Assembly: GCF_900111595.1 (NCBI RefSeq)
Contig: NZ_FOHN01000018.1
Coordinates: forward strand, 1 to 64,000
Source of the DNA: [Clostridium] polysaccharolyticum
GTDB taxonomy: Bacteria; Bacillota; Clostridia; Lachnospirales; Lachnospiraceae
DNA: 64,000 nucleotides
Direction: 5' to 3'
The notes under the pieces were generated by a model that was not told the origin of the DNA, searched no databases, and saw nothing but the letters and a program-made list of their open reading frames with translations. Made by a program: the position numbers and the translations under genes. The stretch's first letter is position 1, and the number at the start of each line of letters is the position of its first letter. This document shows positions 56,301-64,000 of this stretch, one piece after another.

Positions 56301-59300
56301 CCAACTTTGCTTTTCGATAAACTGCTTACTTTGTATCCCGCATCTTCAATACACTTCCAAGATTCTTGCAGCATCAGTCTTTCCTGTGGATCCATTCTGG
56401 AAGCTTCTTCTGACGATATATTAAAAAATGGTGCATCAAACTGTTTATAATTATGCAGAAAACTTCCATACTGACTATAATATTTTCCATCTTCTCCTTT
56501 TATTTCTGCATAATATTTCTCGTTATTCCAACGTTCTTCTGGTATCTTTGTAACGGCATCTATGCCATTTTTTAAAAGCTCTCCTAACTTGTATACATCT
56601 TCTGCAAGCGGATAATTGCCTGACACTCCAATAATGGCAATATCATCTTTGTTGCCCGATAAAACATTAGTTGGCACATCTTCAATCTTCTCTATTCTTC
56701 GTTCTTCCGTTACAACTGCTTCATTCACTCGGCTCCCAATTTCTTCCTCTCCCTCAGACTGTATATGTTCTCTAACATAGTTACTGATTTCGTTTACTGA
56801 TTTCTCCTCAAATAAAAATGTCGCAGAAATATCAAGTTCATATTTTTCTTCAATCGCTTCTGCAATATCTAAAGCTGTAACAGAATCTACACCATATGTA
56901 AATAGATTTTCAGCATTATCAATTTCTGATACGGGTATTTCAATGATATTAGCTATCAATTCTTTTATTTCCTGTTCAATGTTGTGGTTTTTCCTCTGAT
57001 TCATAACACCCTTTCCTTTTTCCTTCTGACTCTTTAACAGTGTAAATAACTGTTCGTAGCGCGACGCTTCACCATAACATACAATCATATTATTTTCATG
57101 CTGTTTTAAAACAGTTTTCACAATTTGCTCAAAAAGTTTTCTGCTTATCTCTTTCAATCCTGTTTTCTTTTCTACCCTTGTTTTTACCTTCTGTTCCATC
57201 GACATGCCACTATTAGAGATAAGCGGAATGCATAGAGCTTTCGTTTCTCCATACCCTATTCCCTGCATTACCTTTTTATTTCTCTCTTCTGCAAAAAAAC
57301 TCAAATAAGAATTAGCATATGCATAATCACTTTGTCCAACATTTCCGATAATTCCAGCAATAGAAGAAAGAATAAAGAAGCATTGAATCTTATCATCCTT
57401 CACTGCCATATTTAAATTTTCAACACCTTGAACTTTAGTATTGACTACTTTTTGTGCATCTTCTAATATCTTATCTCGAAGCATAGCATCCTTAATAATT
57501 CCAGCCGTCATTACAACACCCTTAATTTCACCCATTTCACGAATGGATGAAAAAACTTTTAGCACTTCTGCCTGGTTAGTAATATCACAAGTCATTACTT
57601 TACTGCCTGTTCTTTGCTCAAATTCCTGATCCACATTTCTTTTTAGACATATCATCTGAATATCTGCATTCTCTTTATGGAATACATCCATAATACTTTC
57701 CGCAAGACTGCCTCCTCCTGCGAAAACATATATTCCTTTTTCTAATTTTTTATTTCCTTTTTCTTCTACTGAGAATGCTTGCTGTACACGCAGTTTCCTT
57801 TGCCCTTCTTCATACATAACGAGCTTATCTTCCATATTGTCTAATTCTGCCTTTATCTTTTGTTCCTCAACACTACTTTCATCAAGAAGCACTAATTTCA
57901 TCTGTAAAGAAGAATTCTCAATTTCAATGGTTTTCATAAAAGCTTCTAATGCACAAAACTCCTTATAAAACTTATCATCTGGACACTTTAATGCAATCAG
58001 CACAATATCGGTCTTATGCTGAACTTTCAGCCATTTCTTAGCTGATTCAAATACTTCTTTGAAAACTGGCTTATTTTCATCTAACAGATAAAGCACCTTT
58101 CCATAACCATCCAAGTTGAAATCTTCTGCCTCTGTTACGTTTATATATTGCCCATTCAGTTTTTCAGAAATCATTCTGTGTTCCTGATTATGTCCTATAC
58201 ACAATATCTTTTCTGTTAACTTCATCTCTGCATTCATTGAATCAAATGATTTCTCTTTCCATATTTCTGTAAAGTAAGAAAGGCTACTTCTTCCACTTGC
58301 GTCTAAACGAAAATCAGCCTGTTCAATTTGAGCTAGAACTCTTCCATTATCATCCACAAGGCATATATAGTAACTTTGTTCTTTCTCCTGCAATTTCCGA
58401 ACTTCTATTTTTCTTCCAAACAGAATATCATTTTGTAATGATACACCAGCTAACTTAACAGGTAGACTTCTTTCCTCTTGGAAACCAATGGCAGCTTGCA
58501 AAAGCATATCTAACATAATAATTCTCTTCAACGTATGATTCACGATCTTTCTTCCCATCATTTCTTCAAGAAATGCTTCTGATTTCTCACCTTCCAATAG
58601 GATTTTTTCAATATTTTGAAATTCTTCTCCATATATCAGCTGATTATCTGAGAAATTATGATAAATATCTTGTTTTAATAAAATGCTTTTCTCTTCGATA
58701 GAATTCTTTCTTCTAATGCCTAAATCTTTCTGTACTCCTATTGTCATAGTACAAAGGTTATGGCCAGATTCATGGTCAGAAAATTCAAAACTGATTTTTG
58801 TGTCTTGCTCCTGTACTACCATTCTCACTGGTTTTTCCGTTGGCTGCTGCCCAATCCAATGTACAGATTCCAAATAATGAAATTCCCTATTTAGTACCTT
58901 TTCACTATAATATCTTGCCATTTCTATAAAGGTTACACCTGGTAATATACATCTGCCTTTATAACTATGCTGTTCCAAAAGCACCTTTGAACATACCGTA
59001 AATATAGCCTCAGATTGATTTTTCTTCTCCCAGTGGAATACACTTTCAAAATCATCATACCAAACATATTTTTTCTCAAATGGATAGCCTGGAAGATGTA
59101 CTCGACTAAATGATGTTATATGAAGTACTTCTCTCCAGTCTATTTCATAACCCTCACACCAAAGCTTACCTGCTTCATCTAATTCAGCACAATTTGACTT
59201 TCCTAGCTCTTCCTTCACCTCTTTTATGCAAACGCCATCCAAAGAACCGTTTTGAATAGACAACAGTTTTTCTTTCAATTCTGCTTTTCCGTTATATACA

Positions 59301-61063
59301 AAGAACAATCTCCATTTAAATACTTTTCTTCCTATTGCCTGTATAATCCCCATATCCCTCAGTTCTGTAATATCATCTATACGTTTGCAGTAAGCATCTA
59401 TATAATCAAACAGCTGTTCTTTGCTTCTGGCAGATATAAGAAACGGCAACTCGCCACTTTGTCCTTCGGACTTTTTGTTACGGAATTCTTCTACTACAAC
59501 ATGCCCATTAGATCCCCCGGCACCAAACGAACTAACAGAAGCCCTTCTTAACGCATTTTCACTTTTCCAAGGCTCTACCTTTTGCGGAACATAAAATGGA
59601 ATTTTATCAAAAGGAATTAATGGGTTTTGTATTTCTGAATGAAGAGAAGGAACAATTTTCTGATACTTCATCTGTAAAAGTATTTTTACGATTCCTGCTA
59701 ATCCAGATGCACCTTCTAAATGTCCAATATTTGATTTTAAAGACCCCACTGCACATTTGTCCTTCCTATTTTCCCCATATACGTTATGTATAGCCTTCAT
59801 TTCTATAGGATCTCCTAGCTTTGTCCCTGTTCCATGTGCTTCTATATAAGTAATACTTTCTGGCAGGATTTCTGTTTCAGACAATGCTTTTCTTAGCAAA
59901 TCCTGTTGTGCAACTGGAGATGGTACTGTAAATCCATTGGTTTTTCCACCGTGATTTAACACATCTTCCTTAATCACTCCATAGATATTGTCGTGCTCGG
60001 CAATCGCTTTTGTCAATGGTTTTACAAAAATGGCTACAATTCCCTCTCCTGGAACATATCCATCTCCATCCTTTCCAAAACTATGGCATTTTCCTTTTCC
60101 AGAACCAAATTTTCCATCACAAATTGCAATATACTTTGATTTATGAAGATTCAGATTCAAGCCACCAACAAGTGCTGCTTCACATTCACCATCACGAATA
60201 CTTTTACAGGCAAGATGCAATGCTGTTAAGGAGGACGAGCACATAGTATCTACGGTCATACTTGGGCCTTTCCAATCAAACGCAAAAGAAACCCGGTTAG
60301 CAATTGCAGACAAGGAAGACTCTAATACAAGTGGTCTTCCCTTGGCAGTCTCTTCCACACCATAATTCTGATACTGCCCCCACATGGCTCCAGCAAATGT
60401 TCCAATAAAATGCCCTTTCAAATCCGTAATATCATATCCTGCATCTTCTATTGCATGCCATGCTTCTTGCAAAAACAGACGAATCTGAGGATCCATTTTT
60501 CTTGCCTCTTTCGGCATAATGTGAAACAATACACTATCGAAATCAGCAATTTCTTTTAAAAAGCCACCTTGATTGCAATACAGAACATCTTCTGTGTTTT
60601 CCATAAACTCAATTGGAACTTTTGTAACACAGTCTTTTTTGTTAATTAAATTTTCCCATAACTCATAAATATCATCTGCACAAGGAAATCTTCCACTTAC
60701 ACCTACAATTGCAATGTCTGTTTCATTAACTTCTTGTTCTTCCATTCGATTTTCAAAATTATCCTCAAACATAAAACCGTCATCAAAATCAAAACTTTCC
60801 TCATCTTCCTTGTTTTCATTCTCTTCAGAGTTTTCATTTTCTATATATTCACTTAGCTCATCAATGGTTTTGCATTCAAAAAAAACCGTTGCTGGGATAG
60901 TAATTCCAAGCTGTTCTTTTAATTCATCTGAAATGTCCATGACCATAAAAGAATCAAACCCATATTCTTCTAAGTCCACATTTGTTTTTATGGATGTATG
61001 TTCGATATCTGTATAATTACTAACTATACTTACTAAAAGCTCTTTTATTTTTGCAAATTTCAA
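53378..61063 (-). CDS. trans-AT polyketide synthase: ACP-KS-DH-KR-ACP-KS-ACP-reductase
   Basis: 2561 residues from a TTG start with AGGAGG 8 nt upstream. ACP (1-80, Ser38). KS (about 114-530: Cys275, His410, His448). DH (His699 in HxxxGxxxxP, Asp852). KR (about 1108-1345; Ser1233, Tyr1247 and Asn1251 are intact but the nucleotide motif 'AGGGSLAE' is degenerate). ACP (Ser1394). KS (about 1473-1895: Cys1642, His1777, His1813). ACP (about 2088-2165, Ser2122, with Ser instead of Asp before it). Thioester reductase (about 2200-2550; GATGNLG 2205-2211, Tyr2365, Lys2369). No AT domain is present after either KS; the AT-docking 'HLPGYPF' linker is. The terminal reductase predicts release as an aldehyde or alcohol. 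The N-terminal ACP completes the upstream protein's module. Confidence 0.95.
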   Translation of the reverse strand: MKFAKIKELLVSIVSNYTDIEHTSIKTNVDLEEYGFDSFMVMDISDELKEQLGITIPATVFFECKTIDELSEYIENENSEENENKEDEESFDFDDGFMFEDNFENRMEEQEVNETDIAIVGVSGRFPCADDIYELWENLINKKDCVTKVPIEFMENTEDVLYCNQGGFLKEIADFDSVLFHIMPKEARKMDPQIRLFLQEAWHAIEDAGYDITDLKGHFIGTFAGAMWGQYQNYGVEETAKGRPLVLESSLSAIANRVSFAFDWKGPSMTVDTMCSSSLTALHLACKSIRDGECEAALVGGLNLNLHKSKYIAICDGKFGSGKGKCHSFGKDGDGYVPGEGIVAIFVKPLTKAIAEHDNIYGVIKEDVLNHGGKTNGFTVPSPVAQQDLLRKALSETEILPESITYIEAHGTGTKLGDPIEMKAIHNVYGENRKDKCAVGSLKSNIGHLEGASGLAGIVKILLQMKYQKIVPSLHSEIQNPLIPFDKIPFYVPQKVEPWKSENALRRASVSSFGAGGSNGHVVVEEFRNKKSEGQSGELPFLISARSKEQLFDYIDAYCKRIDDITELRDMGIIQAIGRKVFKWRLFFVYNGKAELKEKLLSIQNGSLDGVCIKEVKEELGKSNCAELDEAGKLWCEGYEIDWREVLHITSFSRVHLPGYPFEKKYVWYDDFESVFHWEKKNQSEAIFTVCSKVLLEQHSYKGRCILPGVTFIEMARYYSEKVLNREFHYLESVHWIGQQPTEKPVRMVVQEQDTKISFEFSDHESGHNLCTMTIGVQKDLGIRRKNSIEEKSILLKQDIYHNFSDNQLIYGEEFQNIEKILLEGEKSEAFLEEMMGRKIVNHTLKRIIMLDMLLQAAIGFQEERSLPVKLAGVSLQNDILFGRKIEVRKLQEKEQSYYICLVDDNGRVLAQIEQADFRLDASGRSSLSYFTEIWKEKSFDSMNAEMKLTEKILCIGHNQEHRMISEKLNGQYINVTEAEDFNLDGYGKVLYLLDENKPVFKEVFESAKKWLKVQHKTDIVLIALKCPDDKFYKEFCALEAFMKTIEIENSSLQMKLVLLDESSVEEQKIKAELDNMEDKLVMYEEGQRKLRVQQAFSVEEKGNKKLEKGIYVFAGGGSLAESIMDVFHKENADIQMICLKRNVDQEFEQRTGSKVMTCDITNQAEVLKVFSSIREMGEIKGVVMTAGIIKDAMLRDKILEDAQKVVNTKVQGVENLNMAVKDDKIQCFFILSSIAGIIGNVGQSDYAYANSYLSFFAEERNKKVMQGIGYGETKALCIPLISNSGMSMEQKVKTRVEKKTGLKEISRKLFEQIVKTVLKQHENNMIVCYGEASRYEQLFTLLKSQKEKGKGVMNQRKNHNIEQEIKELIANIIEIPVSEIDNAENLFTYGVDSVTALDIAEAIEEKYELDISATFLFEEKSVNEISNYVREHIQSEGEEEIGSRVNEAVVTEERRIEKIEDVPTNVLSGNKDDIAIIGVSGNYPLAEDVYKLGELLKNGIDAVTKIPEERWNNEKYYAEIKGEDGKYYSQYGSFLHNYKQFDAPFFNISSEEASRMDPQERLMLQESWKCIEDAGYKVSSLSKSKVGVFIGAMWTMYQLYGYENYKQGVYKYSDSSLASIANRVSYQFNLQGPSMTLDTMCSSTLSALYLACQNLMLGECEYCLVGSVNLALHPYKYLQLCDKQFLSADGKCRSFGNGGEGYVPGEGVGAILLKPLKKAKADGDHIYGVVKGVALNHGGFSGGFTVPNPEAQIKVIKEALEKSKLSAEQVSYIETHGTGTAIGDPIEIKALEKVYGNREKACSIGSVKSNLGHLEAAAGILSITKVLLQFQNKSLYPSLHSKEKNPLINWNKIKFTVQQDCEPWNTDGNIPRTAGISSFGAGGSNAHLILEEYPQTIKPQQMNQENLILISAKTEESLKAWCQKFQTFLEEERNPMLSLEQIAYTLQTGRESCRYKIAFLVSDKEELKEKIEKYLKKDEVSYRSNGQQDNNICQLMNEEDASEFIRKLTEKKKYEQLIMLWFNGVDINWKHLYSDRIIQKASLPAYEFEKKEYWIVNEETSKEKASKEVQENKIQINEKTEEKSDSEFSKTVLKTINELLGTEETSNELLEYTLLENGFSSIYALKLLNQINKDFHVEIKLFEVKYDPSKKMRAFIDGINEVLVQKTGDTKSLENVKKNLNFTGTLFPEKEKNEMRQETVLLTGATGNLGTGILYYYLKETDKNVICLVRGKDPEDGKNRIREAMSCYGECDEEEWSRVKVCIGDIVKKGAGLAKEDMDYIVEHTDLVLHSAASTNLSGDYEEVKEVNNTGTENMIELSLQTKNKYMVFLSTHMVIGNQWYEEEDLFFDEQMLNNGQSYKNFGYQKSKTESEIMVRNACEKGLKWIVMRMGNIMGRSTDGAFPLNRGTCLYYDILKTAVKMKAALDTDLLFDVTPVDYACRSILALAEYGDIYDTYHIKNKDAVTMNRLYKMIEHTGRTVEILDEESYQKKINSVTDFTSIFMELSKYNPIYGKTIRTSSLIDNDYTLCRLEEYGIESPELNEELIKTYLDYCDSQNYLK

Positions 61064-61075
61064 AATCCGTTCCTC

Positions 61076-64000
61076 CTAACGTACAATAATTCGCTTTTTA
61101 GAAGAATTTATTGCATCTTCCATTATTCTACAGCCCTCTTTATTATCTAGTATATGCTGCCCAGATTTCAACATTTTTTTATAAGCAAGCGGCTCCATCT
61201 GCATACCCCCATTTTCCCAGAAACACCACTCTACAGCCGTAAGATGCATCTTGCTTCTTACATGCTGAGCAAATAGAGAAACTGCCATATTTGCATACGC
61301 ATAATCTGCCTGTCCTGGCTGATATATTTCAGCCGAAATAGAAGAACATAATAACATGAATTCCGCCTGTTTCTTCTGAAATAACTTAAATAAATTTACC
61401 ATTCCTGCTATCTTTGTAACAATTACGCTTTTTGCATCTTGCATATTTTTCTTAAATAAGAAACTATCCTTCTTAATTCCTGCACAATGAATAATACCAT
61501 CTATGCTGTCTATTCTGTTTTCAAGTTTCTCAATGCATTGCTTATAATCCGTTACATCCATTTGAATATATTCTGCTGATCCACCAGTCTGCCTTAATTC
61601 TTCTATAAATTCACGGATTTCATTATTCTCTGGCCTGCGTCCAGACACAATAAGGTTTACTTTGTATTTAGATGCAAGATAACTTGCCATAATTCTGCCA
61701 ATGCCACCTGCTCCACCCGTCAGAAGGTAGGTTGCCCCCTGTCTAAGCCTCTGCTTGCTGTTTTCTTTCAGTTCAACTGGCTGCGTTTTCTCCATATACC
61801 TAGTCAAATTACTATTGTATCTTATGTACTGATTATTCATGCCTTCATTTGCTTCCTTTAAGATAATATCCTCCCATTTTTCACGGATGTTGTCTGGCAA
61901 TTCCAGCAGCTTAAACGTATATAATGGATTTTCACGATTCATAACTCCCAAGAGGCTAATAAGTGCTTTATTCAGCAAATCATTCATATCACGTTTTTCA
62001 GGAATTACCACCAGAAAACTGCACTGTTTCACTTCATTTTTATATGCATCCTGAATAAGTGCTACAACACTTTGATAAGCTTCAAAATAATTTTTATACT
62101 TATCCTTTGCAACATACAAAACAGACTGTGCATTTTTGTTTTTTAAAAAGCAGTGTTCCTGCTGTTCCATAAACACTTGTTTATATAGCTTTTCTCTATT
62201 ACGTAAAAATGGCGAATAAATAATTGTGTAATCAAACACTATACTCTGATTTTCCCAATTTTCCGATTTTAGCGGTGTCTCTTTCCATACTTTTTCCTGT
62301 ATTGTCACTCCAGAATCTAAACTACATACCAGAAGACCGTTTAATTCCACCAATTCCTTGCCATTTCTATCACAAAGGGAAATATTTACTCCATCTGCTG
62401 TCTTTTCTGCTTTTACTCTAGTCTCCATCTGTTCATCTACAGAATGTTTCCAAGAAATACTCTTGCAGTAATAAGGAACTTTACTTTCTTGCCTTTCTTT
62501 TTCATCTAAAGCATATACAGCCGAATGCATAGCCGCATCAAGAATATAACACTGATCTTTTCCTTGTTTTAATGAAATCTCTGCATGAGTTTTATCATTA
62601 GACTGATACGTTCTCCATCCATTACAAAGCTGATAATGCTCTCCATAACAGATTCCTCTTTTCTGATAGTAATCATATAGCTCCTTACTCTGAGAATCAG
62701 CTCTATTTTCTATCTCTCGAAATGTGACATTTTTTTCATCTAATTTAGTATTTACTATGCTTCCCTTCATATAAACAAGACTTGATTCGTCTAATAAAGT
62801 AAATTTAACATTCTCTTTATCTGCAGCAAAATCAACTTTTATTTCCTTGATCTGAGACTGCAAAACCAGTCGCAGAAAATAAATCCATTCCATACTGCAA
62901 CATTCCATTCCATACTTTTCTTCATACTCTTTTCTTACCATCTGCAAAAGAGCAGTTGCTGGAACAACTTCTTTCCCTGCAATTACATGTTCATTTCCAT
63001 AGTTTTCCTCACAGGAAAATGACGTAGCCACATATTCTTTTTTGTAATCAGCATGTATTGCAGATTCTTCATCAATATCATCTTTACACCAATTTGTAAG
63101 CAAAACATTTACATTGGTTCCTGAATATCCAAAAGAATTAATTGAAATTACAGGATTTTTATAATTTTTAATATCTTTACATGTTTTCAGACAATAAAAT
63201 GGAGTCTGATCTAATTCTAATAAAGGATTTGGATTATCTAATTTTATCTGCGGCACTAATGTATGATGATATAAACTTAAACAGCTTTTTATCACGCTAA
63301 CAATACCTGAAGCTGCCACTGCATGTCCAATATTCGCCTTAGCAGAACCAAGAGAACATATATCACCGCTTCCTAATTTTTCATAGACATTACTTAATGC
63401 ATTTACTTCAATTGGATCACCAAGCTTCGTCCCTGTCCCATGTGCTTCAACATGTACAACATCCTCTGGCTTTATGCCAGAATGCTTCATGTTATTAAGA
63501 GCTAGTTTTTCCTGTGCGATCGCATTTGGAGCCGTTATTCCATTTGACTTGCCATCTTGGTTTGCAAAAGTTCCTTTTACTACCGCGTAAATTTTATTCC
63601 CATCCTCAACTGCTTTCTTTAGCGGCTTTAATAAAACAAAACCTACAGCTTCTGCTGGAACAATTCCATTTGCATCTTCATCAAAAGGACGGCAGGTAAA
63701 TGTTTTTGAAAACATTCCTAGTGCCTCTGTATCCTGAAAGAAACGACGTGTTGAAATAATATTTACACCACCAGCCACTGCCATTTCACAATCCGACTGA
63801 AGAATACTCCTGCATGCCTGATGAACGGCTACCATAGAAGAAGAACATGCGGTATTCAGTGCTATGCATTCACCATGCCAGTTATAAAAATAGGAAATTT
63901 TAGATGGCAACATTGCAATATCCGTACCCATTTTAGAATATTCTGGACGAGAATCGGCATTTTCACTTCGATAACTGCTTTCTACAACTCCTGCATAAAC
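61076..64000 (-). CDS. trans-AT polyketide synthase, C-terminal part (KS-DH-KR), 5' end beyond the window
   Basis: 974 residues visible, with the frame open at the right edge. Counting from the edge: KS with Cys52 ('NTACSSSM'), His187 ('EAHGTGT') and His226 ('NIGHAVAA'); a short linker; DH with His338 in 'HVIAGKEVVP' and Asp488 in 'LDAAMHS'; KR with an intact 'TGGAGGIG' motif (about 760-769), Ser886, Tyr900 and Asn904. No ACP follows; the protein ends 'RIIVR' and the next synthase starts 12 nt later with an ACP. Ribosome binding site of the next gene overlaps this stop codon, so the two are coupled. Extension by this module would give an alpha,beta-unsaturated unit. Confidence 0.95.
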   Translation of the reverse strand, partial: VYAGVVESSYRSENADSRPEYSKMGTDIAMLPSKISYFYNWHGECIALNTACSSSMVAVHQACRSILQSDCEMAVAGGVNIISTRRFFQDTEALGMFSKTFTCRPFDEDANGIVPAEAVGFVLLKPLKKAVEDGNKIYAVVKGTFANQDGKSNGITAPNAIAQEKLALNNMKHSGIKPEDVVHVEAHGTGTKLGDPIEVNALSNVYEKLGSGDICSLGSAKANIGHAVAASGIVSVIKSCLSLYHHTLVPQIKLDNPNPLLELDQTPFYCLKTCKDIKNYKNPVISINSFGYSGTNVNVLLTNWCKDDIDEESAIHADYKKEYVATSFSCEENYGNEHVIAGKEVVPATALLQMVRKEYEEKYGMECCSMEWIYFLRLVLQSQIKEIKVDFAADKENVKFTLLDESSLVYMKGSIVNTKLDEKNVTFREIENRADSQSKELYDYYQKRGICYGEHYQLCNGWRTYQSNDKTHAEISLKQGKDQCYILDAAMHSAVYALDEKERQESKVPYYCKSISWKHSVDEQMETRVKAEKTADGVNISLCDRNGKELVELNGLLVCSLDSGVTIQEKVWKETPLKSENWENQSIVFDYTIIYSPFLRNREKLYKQVFMEQQEHCFLKNKNAQSVLYVAKDKYKNYFEAYQSVVALIQDAYKNEVKQCSFLVVIPEKRDMNDLLNKALISLLGVMNRENPLYTFKLLELPDNIREKWEDIILKEANEGMNNQYIRYNSNLTRYMEKTQPVELKENSKQRLRQGATYLLTGGAGGIGRIMASYLASKYKVNLIVSGRRPENNEIREFIEELRQTGGSAEYIQMDVTDYKQCIEKLENRIDSIDGIIHCAGIKKDSFLFKKNMQDAKSVIVTKIAGMVNLFKLFQKKQAEFMLLCSSISAEIYQPGQADYAYANMAVSLFAQHVRSKMHLTAVEWCFWENGGMQMEPLAYKKMLKSGQHILDNKEGCRIMEDAINSSKKRIIVR

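Noticed and set aside
53378-64000. AT domain inside the polyketide synthases
   Set aside because: No GHSxG sequence occurs between KS and DH; the sole AT is at 50761-51693.

Overview
The window comes from a low-GC, spore-forming Gram-positive anaerobe, most likely a Lachnospiraceae (Clostridium cluster XIVa) member. This rests on the 16S rRNA fragment at the left edge, a spoIVA gene with a sigma-E type promoter, and Clostridia-type gene orders (radC-mreBCD-PBP2-minCDE-rodA-mgsA; divIVA-ylmH-sepF-ylmE; mutS-mutL-miaA). The genus cannot be fixed from what is visible. Apart from one small gene at 14183, every convincing gene lies on the minus strand, so transcription runs right to left.

Layout by coordinate. 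1-690: 5' part of a 16S rRNA gene, its leader and a strong sigma-A promoter. 728-3444: a protein resembling ferredoxin-dependent bilin reductases, MecA and a membrane-anchored esterase. 3571-14050: a Na+/phosphate cotransporter, MltG, RluD-type pseudouridine synthase, LspA, AroB and the DivIVA/YlmH/SepF/YlmE division group with a HlyD-like protein. 14183-25410: DUF378 protein, a small P-loop protein, a lipoprotein DD-carboxypeptidase, then the MgsA/RodA/MinEDC/PBP2/MreDCB/RadC shape and division operon. 25556-34732: methionine gamma-lyase family enzyme, MiaA, MutL, MutS, RNase HI and a membrane MutS-like ATPase. 34844-40712: FruK, an M3 peptidase, an NlpC/P60 hydrolase and SpoIVA. 40830-43398: ilvBN under a T-box leader.

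43452-64000 (running off the right edge) is the most interesting part: a tightly packed trans-AT polyketide synthase operon. Visible modules are KS-DH-KR | ACP-KS-DH-KR-ACP-KS-ACP-reductase, with no AT inside the synthases. A free-standing AT, a discrete ACP and homologues of FkbH, FkbI and FkbK suggest that a hydroxymalonyl-ACP extender is made from 1,3-bisphosphoglycerate. Tailoring candidates are a B12-type radical SAM enzyme, a U32 protein with two cysteine sets (a candidate oxygen-independent hydroxylase), a PP-loop ATPase with zinc ribbon, an extended SDR and an esterase. The terminal reductase predicts release as an aldehyde or alcohol. No loading module, phosphopantetheinyl transferase, transporter, regulator or O-methyltransferase is visible; they may lie to the right.

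Other points: a WalR-like box just downstream of a perfect sigma-A promoter at the NlpC/P60 gene, a four-cysteine insertion in IlvB, a roughly 240-residue insertion in PBP2, and a second polyketide ketoreductase with an eroded nucleotide-binding motif. No CRISPR array, insertion sequence, integrase or tRNA gene was seen.
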